NCBI RefSeq assembly: GCF_007859815.1
Contig: NZ_SJPH01000003.1
Span: forward strand, 590,369-654,368
Direction of reading: 5' to 3'
DNA from: Botrimarina hoheduenensis
Lineage (GTDB): Bacteria; Planctomycetota; Planctomycetia; Pirellulales; Lacipirellulaceae
Length of the DNA stretch: 64,000 nt
Shown here piece by piece: positions 34,225 through 44,274 of the stretch (its first letter is position 1; each line of letters starts with the position of its first letter). Under the pieces are notes generated by a model. The model was not told the origin of the DNA and did not search any database. It saw only the letters and a list, made by a program, of their open reading frames with translations. The position numbers and the translations under genes were made by a program.

Positions 34225-37200
34225 ATGTCAGGCCCCGCGCCCGAAACGGACCGACCTGTCTCGCTGCTCGATCGGCGTTGGGGGGGGCTTTCGCTGTGGC
34301 TGTGGATCGCGATGGCTGCCGCCGTGGCGATGGGCATGATTCCCCGTGGCGCCCGGCGGGCGATCGAGAGCAATACCAACAAGGCCGAAGACTGGCTGCC
34401 AGCGAGCTACGCCGAGTCGGCCGATCTGAGCTGGTTCCGCGATCACTTTGCGAGCGAGGCGTTTGTCCTCATCAGCTGGGAAGGCTGCACGCTCGGCAAG
34501 GGAGAGCGACTCAGCCTGCTCGAACAGAAGCTGTCCGCGGTACGCGACGACTCGGGCTGGCGCTGGTACCCCAAGATTGTCAGCGGTCCCGGCACAATCC
34601 GCCAGCTGACCGGTGCCCCCTCAGGCCTGGATCGTTCGGCCGCGATCGAACGACTCGAGGGCGCTCTGGTAGGACCGCCCCAGACCGGTGCCGACGGTCA
34701 GCCGCTGGGCGACGAGACCCGTACGACCTGCTTGCTCGCGTTTCTGTCGCCCCGCTTGACTGACAACAACCAGGCGATGCGGGCCGCGGTGGAGCGCATT
34801 GAACGCATTGCGCACAAAGAATGTGGCGTCCCGCTCGACGCGATCCACATGGGCGGCCCGCCCGTGGACAATGTCACCATCGACAAAGAGGGCGAGCGGA
34901 CACTCGTCCGTTTAGCGGGCCTTTCGGGGCTGGTGGGGATCGTGCTCTCGTACGTCTGCTTCCGCAGCTGGAAGCTCACGGCCATGGTCTTCTTTACCGC
35001 GGTTGTGAACGCGGGACTCAGCCTAGCGGTCGTTTTCTACTACGGCGTCTTTGAGGTCTTTGGTCTTGGTGCCTTGGAGCCCAAGTACGGCAAAGCCGAC
35101 GCGATTCTGATGTCGATGCCGGCGGTTGTGTACGTGCTCGCGCTGTCGGGCGCGATCCACCTGATCAACTACTACCGCGATTCCCGTGCCGAGGGGGGGC
35201 TGTTTGGTGCCGTTGAAAGGGCGATCCGGGTGGCCTGGGGCCCCTGCGCTCTGGCGGCCTTCACAACCGCCGTTGGTCTGGGATCGCTGGCGGCGAGCGA
35301 CATCCTGCCGATCCGTAAGTTCGGCATGTTCACGGCGATCGGCGTGATGGTTGCGGTGACGATGCTCTTCGCCTTGCTGCCGGTGATGCTGCACCTGTTC
35401 GCTCCCGGCGATGCCGTGCTCTATCGTCGCCGCCCCGCGACCGACAATGTCTCAAAGCCCTGGTACACAGGGCTGGCGTGGCTGGTGACCACGCGTCCGA
35501 ATCTGACCGCCGTGGCGACCATCGCGTTGTCGTTGGTGCTGGCGTTGGGCATCCCTCAGATCCGCACCTCGGTACAGCTCCTGAAGCTGCTCGATTCCGA
35601 ATGCGACCTGATCACCGACTACGCGTGGCTCGAAAAGCACTTGGGCAATCTGGTGCCGATGGAAGTCATCGTTGGGGTCGGGCCGGAGCGGCTTCGCGCT
35701 CCAGACGAGCCGGCGTTTGGTCCTGCTGCTGAGGGGCTCGCGCGGACGTATCGGATGACGATGCACGAACGGGCGACCCTCGTTCGCCGTGTTCAGGAAC
35801 GGATCGAGTCGCTCGACCCCGTGAGCAAGGCCTTATCGTCGATCACCTTCTCGCCCGAACCAATTTCCGCCGGTGGATCCTCGGTCCTTCGTGCGAGCGC
35901 CGAGTACGCAACGAGCAACGCGCTGGAAGAAAGCCGCGAGAGTCTCGCCGATTATCTGCAGCGTGAACGCGGCGCGGACGACACGCCCACGGGACGCGAG
36001 CTGTGGCGCATCAGCGCCCGAGTCACCGCGCTGGGCGATGTTGATTACGGACAGTTTGTCGATGAGTTGCGCGAGCAGGTCCAGCCGGTGCTCGACGCGT
36101 ACCGTGATCGCGACGCCCTACTCAGCGAGCTTGCTTCGGAAGACGATCGACCGCTCGACAAGAAAAGCATCTGCCTGCTCTTTCGCTCAGGTAATAACGC
36201 GGCCGACACCGCAGGACCCGACAGCGAATCTCCCGCGGGGCTGTTGGCGCAGCTCTTGAAGGAGTCGTCCATTTCGCTCGCCTCGGCCCGCGTGCTGGAC
36301 ACCGCCTCGCTCGACCAAGCCGACGAGAAAAAGCGGGCGCGGCTCATCAAGCTGCTGTCCAAACAAGACGCCGTTTTCGCATTGACCAAAGAGGCATCGG
36401 AGCCGCTCGTAGCGCTCCCCGGTGCTGAGGCGATCAAGCTGCACGTGCTGGACGCTCCTAAGAAAGCTCCCGACGGTGCGCTCGACGCCACCTACACGGG
36501 TGTTGTCCCGGTCGTTTACAAGACGCAGCGTGAACTGCTGGCGAGTCTGCGCGAGAGCATCGCGATGGCGACCGTGTTGATCGCCGGCGTGATGATGATT
36601 GTGCTCCGCAGCCCGCTCGCGGGGCTTGCCTCGATGATCCCCAACCTGTTCCCCATCTTGGTGGTCTTTGGAGCGATCGGTTGGCTGGGCATCAAGGTCG
36701 ATATCGGCATCATGATGACGGCGAGCGTCGCGCTCGGCGTTGCCGTGGATGACACGCTCCACTTTGTTACATGGTTCAGCCGTGGCATCCGGGCGGGCAT
36801 GGATCGTCAGACCGCGACGCTCCAGTCGTTTGAACGGTGCGCGACCGCCATGACCCAGACGACGCTCATCGCGGGGCTTGGTCTGGCGGTCTTCGCGGCC
36901 AGCACGTTCACGCCAACACAACAGTTTGGCACTCTGATGATCACGATGCTGGCGGTCGCGCTCGTGGGCGATCTCGTGCTGCTGCCGGCCCTGTTGTGCG
37001 GCCCGTTAGGAAAGTTCTTTGCCCCCAAAGCGGCGGCGAAGCCGGAGGCTGGCATCGCGTTAGTGAGCGGCGACGGCGGCTTTGGGCTGGCCGCTCTGGG
37101 CCTTGCCCCGAGCGACGATGGCTCGCCCAACGGAGTCACGCAGGGGCCGACCGACGAAGCCACAACGGAGGCGGTCGCACCGGCGATCGTTCCGTTCCGA

Positions 37201-37365
37201 ACGTACGAAAAATCACCGGCAGAATCAGAGGGGACCACACTCCCCGCTCCGCATAACAGCCGTTTGGTCGCGGAGAGCGAGACGCTTGAGCCCGAGAACG
37301 CCGCTTTGCATGCCAAGCTTCGTGGCTTCCGCCGGCCGGCCTCACAGCGCGATCGCCAGGGCTGA
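34225..37365 (+). CDS. MMPL/RND family membrane transporter
   Basis: The 1046-residue protein has the two-fold RND layout: TM1 near residues 18-37, a large periplasmic loop, a block of five helices (about 225-395; YVCFRSWKLTAMVFFTAVVN, VYVLALSGAIHLINYY, FGMFTAIGVMVAVTMLFALL), TM7 near 425-445, a second loop (about 450-770), and a final helix block (about 775-925; ATVLIAGVMMIVLRSPLAGL, IGIMMTASVALGVAVDDTLH). The DDTLHF stretch fits the proton-relay region of MMPL/SSD proteins. The cytoplasmic tail is about 110 residues and low in complexity. Likely substrates are lipids or hydrophobic compounds such as hopanoids (inference). A TTG at 34222 is an alternative start. The S41 protease gene follows after 90 bases. 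Confidence 0.92.
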   Translation: MSGPAPETDRPVSLLDRRWGGLSLWLWIAMAAAVAMGMIPRGARRAIESNTNKAEDWLPASYAESADLSWFRDHFASEAFVLISWEGCTLGKGERLSLLEQKLSAVRDDSGWRWYPKIVSGPGTIRQLTGAPSGLDRSAAIERLEGALVGPPQTGADGQPLGDETRTTCLLAFLSPRLTDNNQAMRAAVERIERIAHKECGVPLDAIHMGGPPVDNVTIDKEGERTLVRLAGLSGLVGIVLSYVCFRSWKLTAMVFFTAVVNAGLSLAVVFYYGVFEVFGLGALEPKYGKADAILMSMPAVVYVLALSGAIHLINYYRDSRAEGGLFGAVERAIRVAWGPCALAAFTTAVGLGSLAASDILPIRKFGMFTAIGVMVAVTMLFALLPVMLHLFAPGDAVLYRRRPATDNVSKPWYTGLAWLVTTRPNLTAVATIALSLVLALGIPQIRTSVQLLKLLDSECDLITDYAWLEKHLGNLVPMEVIVGVGPERLRAPDEPAFGPAAEGLARTYRMTMHERATLVRRVQERIESLDPVSKALSSITFSPEPISAGGSSVLRASAEYATSNALEESRESLADYLQRERGADDTPTGRELWRISARVTALGDVDYGQFVDELREQVQPVLDAYRDRDALLSELASEDDRPLDKKSICLLFRSGNNAADTAGPDSESPAGLLAQLLKESSISLASARVLDTASLDQADEKKRARLIKLLSKQDAVFALTKEASEPLVALPGAEAIKLHVLDAPKKAPDGALDATYTGVVPVVYKTQRELLASLRESIAMATVLIAGVMMIVLRSPLAGLASMIPNLFPILVVFGAIGWLGIKVDIGIMMTASVALGVAVDDTLHFVTWFSRGIRAGMDRQTATLQSFERCATAMTQTTLIAGLGLAVFAASTFTPTQQFGTLMITMLAVALVGDLVLLPALLCGPLGKFFAPKAAAKPEAGIALVSGDGGFGLAALGLAPSDDGSPNGVTQGPTDEATTEAVAPAIVPFRTYEKSPAESEGTTLPAPHNSRLVAESETLEPENAALHAKLRGFRRPASQRDRQG

Positions 37366-37454
37366 GCCTTGCGTGGCTCCGCGCAAACCACTGCCCCTCG
37401 ATCCACGGGCTGATACACTCGTTTGTACGGTAACGAGTTTCTTGGCCAGATGGC

Positions 37455-38813
37455 ATGTCGCGACGCAATCTTCTCTTGATCCTCGCATCGCTGGCGATCG
37501 GCCTCGTGATGGCGTCACGCGTCGAGCACAACCCCAAGGGGCGGAGTGTCGCCCGCGGCTTTCAGCTGATCGACGAACTGGCGCTCGATCAGCCCCCCGA
37601 CGATGAGCTGGTCGCTGCTGCCATGCGGGGCATGGTGGGCGTGCTCCGCCGTCGCGGCGACGCCCACTCGGATTACCTCGATCCGATCCGCGCAGAGCCC
37701 TTGCGCGACGAGATGCGTCAGCAATTCGGCGGGGTGGGGGTCATGATCAAGATCGTTGAGACGGGGCCCGGCGGCCTGCTGGTGGCGGAGCCCCCCGAGC
37801 CGGGCGGACCGGCACACGTCGCAGGGGTGCAAGACGGCGACCGCATCGTCGAGATCCAAGGCAGGTCAACGCAAGGCATCACGCTCGCCGAGGCGCTCGA
37901 TCAGTTGCGGGGTAAGCCGGGGGATCCGGTCGAGTTGCTGATCGCCCGCCTTCCGAAGTCCGACTCGGCAGCGCAAGCTGCCGCGAACCTCCCTGCCGCC
38001 TATCAAGAACTGCTGATCACGATCACACGGCAGGTGATCCGTCTCCCCGCGTTCAAGGGGGATCGCCGCCGCGCGGAGGGCGCTTGGGAGTTTCGCTTGG
38101 CCCAGCGACCGGAGATTGCCCATGTGCGGTTCGCGATCTTCGGCAATCGGACCGTTGAGGAACTGCGTGATCTGCTCGATCGGTTGACACAGGCCGGCGT
38201 CAAACAAGTGGTGCTCGACCTGCGTGACAACGCGGGGGGAGCGCTCGACGCGGCGATCGGTGTGGCCGACATGCTGTTGCCTGCCGAGGCACCGATCGTT
38301 TCAACGCGTGGCCGCGACGGCGAGGTGCTGGACACCTATAAGTCGTCGTCGAGCGAGAATTTTCCGGAGCTCGACTTGGTCGTGCTCATCGATCGCGACA
38401 CCGCGAGCGCTGCCGAGATTGTCGCCGCGGCGCTCGCCGATAACGGCCGCGCGATCTTGGTCGGCGAACGGTCGTTCGGCAAGGCGACCGTTCAGCAGCT
38501 CTTGCCGCTCTCGAGCGGTCAGGGATTGCTGAAGCTCACAACGCTCAGCTACTGGCGTCCGAGCGGGGCGAACATCCATCGGCATGTGGACGCTCCTGAG
38601 AGCGATCCGTGGGGCGTTTGGCCCGATCCGGCGGGGCGGGTCGAACTGACCGACGAGCAGCTCGCCAGCTTCCGCGAGTGGCGCCGCCGGCGCGACCTGC
38701 TGCCGATCGACGACGACGCGTTGCCGGAAGACGGCACCCCGCCCGAAGCCTCGCCCCTCACCGCCGACGCCGCCCTCGCCCGAGCAGTAGAGCTTCTGCA
38801 GAAGGCCGAGTAG
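37455..38813 (+). CDS. S41 family C-terminal processing serine protease
   Basis: The 452-residue protein starts with a membrane or signal segment (NLLLILASLAIGLVMASRVE), then a PDZ domain (about 90-170; GGVGVMIKIVETGPGG, VQDGDRIVEIQGRSTQG) and an S41 protease domain (about 205-400). The catalytic dyad is Ser318 in DTASAAEIVAAAL and Lys343 in ERSFGKATVQQLL, 25 residues apart as in CtpA/Prc enzymes. VVLDLRDNAGGALDAAIGVA is the conserved substrate-tunnel segment. It trims proteins at C-termini in the periplasm. It probably shares a transcript with the MMPL transporter upstream. The last 70 residues are charged and probably disordered. Confidence 0.95.
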   Translation: MSRRNLLLILASLAIGLVMASRVEHNPKGRSVARGFQLIDELALDQPPDDELVAAAMRGMVGVLRRRGDAHSDYLDPIRAEPLRDEMRQQFGGVGVMIKIVETGPGGLLVAEPPEPGGPAHVAGVQDGDRIVEIQGRSTQGITLAEALDQLRGKPGDPVELLIARLPKSDSAAQAAANLPAAYQELLITITRQVIRLPAFKGDRRRAEGAWEFRLAQRPEIAHVRFAIFGNRTVEELRDLLDRLTQAGVKQVVLDLRDNAGGALDAAIGVADMLLPAEAPIVSTRGRDGEVLDTYKSSSSENFPELDLVVLIDRDTASAAEIVAAALADNGRAILVGERSFGKATVQQLLPLSSGQGLLKLTTLSYWRPSGANIHRHVDAPESDPWGVWPDPAGRVELTDEQLASFREWRRRRDLLPIDDDALPEDGTPPEASPLTADAALARAVELLQKAE

Positions 38814-38975
38814 ACCGTGCGGTGCCGCGAATTCAACAGAGACATTGGCTCCAGCGCATTATTTGTGCTGGCGATTCTGATTTGTTTAGGCATTGGCTAC
38901 ACAACCAGCAAGAAGAGGCTGTAGCTAAGGCACATCAGATGCCCCGTATCACTTCGGCGGCTTAAGTCCGTCCCC

Positions 38976-40085
38976 CTACAGCCCCTCGTTCAGCCCCTGC
39001 AGGTCGCTTGGCACAAAGCGGCCGTCTTTGCGCAGCAGCTCGCCGTCGAAGTAGATCTCGCCGCCGCCGTAGTCGGCACGCTGGATGAGCACCAGGTCCC
39101 AGTGAATGCGGCTGCGGTTGCCGTTATCCGCTTCTTCGTAGGCGTTGCCCGGCGTTAGGTGGAACGAGCCGCCGATCTTTTCGTCGAACAGCGTGTCGAG
39201 CATCGGGTGCCGCACGCGGTTGTTCGTGCCCAGCGACCACTCGCCGCAGTAGCGGGCCCCCTCGTCCGAGTCGAGCAGCGTGGTGAGCCGCTCGGTTTCG
39301 GTTGAGGTCGCTTCGATAATCTGTCCGTTCTTGAACGTGAAGCAGATGTCGTTGTGAACCACGCCCTGGTAGCGGCTGGGCGTGTTGAAGCGGATCGTGC
39401 CGTTGATGCTGTCGCGCACGGGGGCGGTGAACACCTCGCCATCGGGGATGTTGCGCTCGCCGCTGCACGGGATCACCGGGATGCCCTTGATCGAGAATTC
39501 CAGCTCGGTGCCCGGTGCCGTGATGCGGACCTGTTCGGCGGCTTGCATGCGGGCCACGAGGGGCGCTTGCGCGACACGCATCGCGGCGTAGTCGGCGGTG
39601 CAGACATCGAAGAAGAAATCCTCGAACTCGTGCGTCGGCATATCCGCCGCCTGCGCGAACGAGTCGGTCGGATATCGGAGCACGACCCACTTGGTCTTCG
39701 GCACGCGGTATTCGTTCACATGCCGCAGCCAGTGTTCCTGGTAGAGATCCATCCGGTCGGCGGGGACCCCTTTCAGTTGGCTGGCGTTGGCGGCACCTCG
39801 GATGCCGATATAGGCCTGCACCTGTTCCATGCGGTTGCGCTCAAGAACGCCGGAGAGCTTCATGCTCGTTTCGGTGGCGTTGGCGAGCAGGCTCCGCTGG
39901 ACCCGCTGATTCTTGGTTTCGACGAGCGGTGTCACGCCTCGCGCCGCGGCACCCTCGACCAACGCGCAGACCAGATCGGGCTCGGGCAGATCGATCGCCT
40001 CGATGAGGAGGGTTTCGCCCTGTTTCAGCTCGCAACTATGGTCTAACAACACCGTGGCGAGTCGATCGATGCGGGGGTCGTGCAT
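38976..40085 (-). CDS. M29 family aminopeptidase
   Basis: This 369-residue cytoplasmic metallopeptidase matches aminopeptidase T/PepS in length and motifs. The metal ligands are expected in SGERNIPDGEVFTAPVRDSI, GARYCGEWSLGTNNRV, IGGSFHLTPGNAYEEA and RSRIHWDLVLIQ, which supply the family's Glu, Glu, His, Tyr, His and Asp. The N-terminal part (RIDRLATVLLDHSCELKQGE, FDVCTADYAAM) is the usual substrate-binding domain. It removes N-terminal residues from peptides using two divalent metal ions. It has no signal peptide. It is convergent with the S41 protease gene and divergent from the acyl-CoA dehydrogenase gene, so it stands alone. Confidence 0.95.
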   Translation of the reverse strand: MHDPRIDRLATVLLDHSCELKQGETLLIEAIDLPEPDLVCALVEGAAARGVTPLVETKNQRVQRSLLANATETSMKLSGVLERNRMEQVQAYIGIRGAANASQLKGVPADRMDLYQEHWLRHVNEYRVPKTKWVVLRYPTDSFAQAADMPTHEFEDFFFDVCTADYAAMRVAQAPLVARMQAAEQVRITAPGTELEFSIKGIPVIPCSGERNIPDGEVFTAPVRDSINGTIRFNTPSRYQGVVHNDICFTFKNGQIIEATSTETERLTTLLDSDEGARYCGEWSLGTNNRVRHPMLDTLFDEKIGGSFHLTPGNAYEEADNGNRSRIHWDLVLIQRADYGGGEIYFDGELLRKDGRFVPSDLQGLNEGL

Positions 40086-40402
40086 GGCTGTGGCCGGCCG
40101 AAGGATTCAGGAGGGGGAGCAAGCTATAAACCAACGAGCTCACACCCCCGCACACCGACGATTGGCCGGCAGCGGGCGACCCGCAGAGGGGCACCACTTG
40201 GGCGAGCTGGCCCTGTTTATCGGTCCGATTAGGGATTGGTAGAAGGGGCGCAGGCTGAAAACCGGCATAATCCTCACCCCGACAGGGGACCTAAGAGTGC
40301 CTAATCAGCGAACTTCGTCGGCCCGCAGCACGTAAATTAGGGTACCGCGGCACTCTGGCCGAGCGGTCCCCCCTCACCAGAAAATCTTCGGGAGGCGCGA
40401 CC
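40086..40402. other. Divergent intergenic region
   Basis: The 317 bases carry the promoters of the M29 aminopeptidase and the acyl-CoA dehydrogenase genes. GGGAGG at 40390-40395 lies eight bases before the dehydrogenase ATG and is a good ribosome binding site. No gene or strong palindrome was seen. Confidence 0.45.
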
Positions 40403-42388
40403 ATGGCGACCGACTTGAACACCACAGACCCGCTCCCGACCCACCCCGTCACGCCGCCCCCGCCGACGGTTGCCGAGCACGATGCCCAAGCGGTCTCGTT
40501 CGCCGAGACCGCTCTGAAGCTCGGCGGCAAGAGCGACGACGAGGCCCGCCGCACCGGTGCCATCGACCGGGCCGATGACGAGGTCGAAGCCCTCTTCGCG
40601 CCGCGTTATCAAACCACCCACAGCCCCGCCCACCGCGCGGTGTGGGAACGCACCGTGCCGGCGGAAGAGTTCATCGCGCACCCGGCCGAAACGTCGCCCG
40701 TCATGCGCCGCGTGATCGACGCCTCGCTGGAAACAGTGCGGCGGCACCTGCGTGCCCAGACACTCTACGGCGACGATGACCGCATTCGCGAAGAGGTGCT
40801 CGCCGAGCTCGGCGTTGCCGGCTACTGGGGTTTGCTGGTGGATCGCGAACACGGCGGCGTCGGCGCTTCGTTCACGAGCGTCGCCCAGTTCCTCACGCAG
40901 ATGGCCACGCTCGACGGTACGATCGCCGGGTTGGCCTCCATCCACGGCTGCATCGGTGCGGTCGATCCGGTCAAAACCTTTGGTGATGAAGCACAGCGCC
41001 GCCGCTGGCTGCCGCGTCTGGCATCGGGCGAGCGCCTTAGCGCCTTTGCCCTTACCGAGCCGGGGGCCGGCAGCGACCTGACCGCGCTACGCACCACGGC
41101 CGTGCTCGACGGAGACCACTACGTGGTCAACGGCGAAAAGCTGTTCATCTCGAACGTCCGCCCGGGCCGCACCATCGGTCTGGTCTGTCTTGTGGAAGGC
41201 AAGCCGGCCGTGCTGATCGTCGATCTGCCCGACGAAGAGGATGAGCACTTCCAGCTCAAGAAGTACGACATCTACGCGCTGCGGCATCTGTACAACCGGG
41301 GGATCGTCTTCCGTAACTTCCGCGTTCCTAAGGGCAACCTGCTCACGCCCCCCAAGGGGGACGGCCTGACGATCGCCTATCACGGCCTGAACCTGGGCCG
41401 TGTGTCGCTGTGCGCGAACGCCGCCGGCAGCATGCGTGCCATGCTCGCCGGCATGCTGCCCTGGGCCGAGTACCGTGTGACCTACAGCGAACCGATCGCG
41501 CACCGCGAACTGGTCCGCCGCCGGATGGGAGAGATGGCGGGGCTTATCGTCGCGTGCGATGCGCTCGTGGCGTGGTGCGGCAGCCTGCTCGACCGCGGTT
41601 ATCGGGGCGAGATGGAGTGCATCATCGCCAAGATCTTCGGCTCCGAGGCGCTCAAGCACGCGGCGATCGAACTCTATATGAAGACGCACGGGGGGCGTTC
41701 GTTCCTCAAAGGCCATCCGCTGGGCGACAACGTGCACGACTTCCTCGCCCCCTGCATCTACGAGGGGGAAGGCGAGATGCTCGGCATGGCCTTCTTCAAG
41801 TCGCTCGTGAAGGATCACGGCAAGCGCTACTACGAACCGGTCGGCAAGGCGCTTGCGGCGGCGGGCATTCGGCAGCCGAACCCGCTCAACCCGCGGCACG
41901 CGCTCCTGCTCGCCCGACCGGCGGCCCCGTACCTCAAGTGGCTCGTGGGGCGCAAGCTGCGGGGGGTCGGCACCGCGCGCCTGCCGAGCGATCTGCCCGC
42001 CGCGCTGCGCGCCCACGCGGCTTACGCCTGTGCGGAGTTGCCACGGATGGCGCTGGCGATCGACGCCGCCATGCAGAAGCACCAGTTACGGCTCGCCGAT
42101 CGGCAATGCCGTATGGCCGAGCTGAGCCAGCGGACGCAGGACCTTATCACGGTGCTGGTGACCGCCCTTTACGCCGGTCGCCACGCCGATCCGCTGGTGC
42201 GCGACGCGGGCGATCTGTTGTGCGAGCAACTCCGCCAAAAGCTCACGGGCGCCCGGCCGACCGATCGGTACTACAAGCGGATCACCGCGCTCGGCGAGCG
42301 GATCGCCAAGGGGGAAGCGGCGGCCGCCGAGTCGCTCGGTCTGGCGACGATCGAGCCCCCGCCGATCCTCGAGCGCTACGACCGCTGA
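40403..42388 (+). CDS. Acyl-CoA dehydrogenase family protein, long form
   Basis: The 661-residue flavoenzyme contains the full acyl-CoA dehydrogenase fold: an N-terminal helical domain (about 110-210; YWGLLVDREHGGVGASFTS), the beta domain with ERLSAFALTEPGAGSDLTAL and DGDHYVVNGEKLFISN, and the C-terminal helical domain with GRVSLCANAAGSMRAML and HGGRSFLKGHPLGDNVHDFL. IYEGEGEMLGMAFFKSLVKD holds the likely catalytic Glu. A further C-terminal part of about 170 residues beyond the usual 380-residue core explains the length, as in FadE-like enzymes. It introduces a trans-2 double bond into an acyl-CoA. No electron transfer flavoprotein or other beta-oxidation gene is adjacent, so its chain-length role is open. 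Confidence 0.93.
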   Translation: MATDLNTTDPLPTHPVTPPPPTVAEHDAQAVSFAETALKLGGKSDDEARRTGAIDRADDEVEALFAPRYQTTHSPAHRAVWERTVPAEEFIAHPAETSPVMRRVIDASLETVRRHLRAQTLYGDDDRIREEVLAELGVAGYWGLLVDREHGGVGASFTSVAQFLTQMATLDGTIAGLASIHGCIGAVDPVKTFGDEAQRRRWLPRLASGERLSAFALTEPGAGSDLTALRTTAVLDGDHYVVNGEKLFISNVRPGRTIGLVCLVEGKPAVLIVDLPDEEDEHFQLKKYDIYALRHLYNRGIVFRNFRVPKGNLLTPPKGDGLTIAYHGLNLGRVSLCANAAGSMRAMLAGMLPWAEYRVTYSEPIAHRELVRRRMGEMAGLIVACDALVAWCGSLLDRGYRGEMECIIAKIFGSEALKHAAIELYMKTHGGRSFLKGHPLGDNVHDFLAPCIYEGEGEMLGMAFFKSLVKDHGKRYYEPVGKALAAAGIRQPNPLNPRHALLLARPAAPYLKWLVGRKLRGVGTARLPSDLPAALRAHAAYACAELPRMALAIDAAMQKHQLRLADRQCRMAELSQRTQDLITVLVTALYAGRHADPLVRDAGDLLCEQLRQKLTGARPTDRYYKRITALGERIAKGEAAAAESLGLATIEPPPILERYDR

Positions 42389-42424
42389 GCAGAATCGCTC
42401 GTAAGCGCCAACTACAGCCACGCA

Positions 42425-42492
42425 ATCAGCCGCACAGCGCTAGCCGCGGGACCTCCCCCGTATCGAACCGGGGCTAGCGCCCAGCGGCTGAT
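42425..42492. repeat. Large two-step palindromic element
   Basis: ATCAGCCGC (42425-42433) pairs with GCGGCTGAT (42484-42492), and inside it GCGCTAGCC (42437-42445) pairs with GGCTAGCGC (42472-42480); both stems are perfect and separated by matching three-base interruptions. The element resembles the REP-like GCTAGC palindromes I associate with planctomycete intergenic DNA (recollection, not checked). It could terminate or stabilise the acyl-CoA dehydrogenase mRNA; no T-run follows. Confidence 0.75.
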
Positions 42493-42585
42493 GCGGGGCA
42501 AGCGCGGAAGAGGGCGTCTTGGTTTATCTTGGGGGGGTAATGGTTAGAGGTTTTTCTTTGCCTGCTCCCTTTTGAGCGCCTCCAC

Positions 42586-44274
42586 ATGCTGAGACTCAAG
42601 CAAACCCAGAGACTCAAGCAACTGGCGCTGCTTAGCGTGGCGGCGTGCTTCTTGCTCGCCATTGCGACGCTCAGTGCCGCAGAAAATCCTTCGCTGCTCG
42701 TGACCGGCCGGGTGTGGACGGGCGATCCCCAGCGGCCGTGGGCCGACGCGGTCCTCTGCGCCGGCGAGCGGGTGCTGGCCGTTGGCGAACGGGATGAGCT
42801 CCAGCAGCAGTACGATTTGCAGGGGGTCGAGCGTATCGACGCGCGCGGCGGGCTCGTGACCCCCGGCTGGATCGATTCGCACGTCCATCTGCTCGATGGC
42901 GGGCGGAACCTGTCCGGCGTGCAGCTGCGCGACGCGGCGACGCGCGACGAGTTCGTCCGGCGACTCGCGGCCTATGCCGCCACGTGCGCGAAGGGCGAAT
43001 GGATCCGCGGTGGCGACTGGGATCACACACGGTGGGGGGGCACGCTCCCCACGCGCGCATGGATCGATTCCGTGACGCCCGACAACCCGGTCTGGATCCA
43101 GCGGTTGGATGGCCACATGGCGTTGGCGAATAGCGCAGCGCTGCGGCTGGCCGGAGTCGATGATCAGACGGTCGTTCCGGAGGGGGGCGCCATCGAGCGC
43201 GACGCCGCCGGCATGCCAACCGGCCTGTTGCGCGACAACGCCATGGCATTTGTCGACGCTGTGGTTCCCGAACCGACGCCCCGTGAGCGGCTTGCGGCGC
43301 TAGCCGCCGCGACCGACTATCTGCACGCTTGCGGTGTAACGAGTGTGGTGCATATGGGCGCGCTCGACGAACTGGCAACGCTCCGAGCCGCGCGGCAGAG
43401 CGGTGCGCTGCGCTTGCGCGTCCACGCGGCGACCCCCCTGCCCCGCTGGCGACAATTGCAGCAAGAGATCCAGCGCAACGGCCCCGGCGACGAGTGGCTG
43501 CGGGGGGGGATGCTCAAGGGGTTTGTCGATGGTTCGCTCGGCTCGCACACGGCGGCATTCCTCGCGCCGTACGACGATCAGCCGCTCGATCGTGGGCTGC
43601 TGGTCAATACGCCCGAGGACCTGCTCGACTGGACACGTGGTGCCGACGCCGCGGGCTTGCAAGTGGCGGTTCATGCTATTGGCGATCGGGCGATTCGCCG
43701 GCAACTCGACGTGTTCGAGCAAGTCGCCGCCGAGAACGGCCCGCGCGATCGTCGCTTCCGTATCGAGCACGCGCAGCACATCGCCCCGGACGACGTCGCG
43801 CGGTTCGGCAAGCTCGGCGTGATCGCCAGCATGCAGCCGTACCACGCGATCGACGATGGCCGGTGGGCCGAGGGACTGATCGGGGCGGAGCGCTGCCAAA
43901 CGACCTACGCCTTCCGCACGCTGCTCGACACGGGGGCGAAGCTCGCGCTGGGGAGCGATTGGTTCGTCGCGCCGCCGACGCCGCTAGAGGGGATCGACGC
44001 GGCGGTCACGCGACGCACGCTCGACGGTAAGCACCCCGGCGGCTGGGTGCCGGCGCAAAAGATCACGGTCGAGGAGGCGCTCCGCGGTTACACATCCGAC
44101 GCGGCGTACGCCGTCTTCGCCGAACAGGAGAAGGGCCAACTGCGCCGCGGCATGCTCGCCGATATGACCCTCGTCGATCGCGACCTGACAGCGATTCCCG
44201 CTACCGAGCTGCCGCAGGTGAAGGTCCGGGCTACGATCCTCGGCGGAAAGGTGGTGTACCGTGCCGAGCCGTGA
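42586..44274 (+). CDS. Exported amidohydrolase family protein (YtcJ-like)
   Basis: The 562-residue metal-dependent hydrolase begins with a signal peptide (QLALLSVAACFLLAIATLSA to AAENP). The amidohydrolase barrel shows the metal motif GWIDSHVHLLDGGRNLSG (HxH near residue 103), LQVAVHAIGDRAIRRQLD, RRFRIEHAQHIAPDDVARFG and the late Asp in LALGSDWFVAPPTPLEGID. The N- and C-terminal strands (LLVTGRVWTGDPQRPWADAV, GMLADMTLVDRDL) form the accompanying beta-sandwich. YtcJ-type enzymes hydrolyse amides or formamides; the substrate is unknown. Export is unusual for cytoplasmic homologues but common in planctomycetes. The alpha/beta hydrolase gene downstream lies 285 bases away and is also exported. 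Confidence 0.93.
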   Translation: MLRLKQTQRLKQLALLSVAACFLLAIATLSAAENPSLLVTGRVWTGDPQRPWADAVLCAGERVLAVGERDELQQQYDLQGVERIDARGGLVTPGWIDSHVHLLDGGRNLSGVQLRDAATRDEFVRRLAAYAATCAKGEWIRGGDWDHTRWGGTLPTRAWIDSVTPDNPVWIQRLDGHMALANSAALRLAGVDDQTVVPEGGAIERDAAGMPTGLLRDNAMAFVDAVVPEPTPRERLAALAAATDYLHACGVTSVVHMGALDELATLRAARQSGALRLRVHAATPLPRWRQLQQEIQRNGPGDEWLRGGMLKGFVDGSLGSHTAAFLAPYDDQPLDRGLLVNTPEDLLDWTRGADAAGLQVAVHAIGDRAIRRQLDVFEQVAAENGPRDRRFRIEHAQHIAPDDVARFGKLGVIASMQPYHAIDDGRWAEGLIGAERCQTTYAFRTLLDTGAKLALGSDWFVAPPTPLEGIDAAVTRRTLDGKHPGGWVPAQKITVEEALRGYTSDAAYAVFAEQEKGQLRRGMLADMTLVDRDLTAIPATELPQVKVRATILGGKVVYRAEP

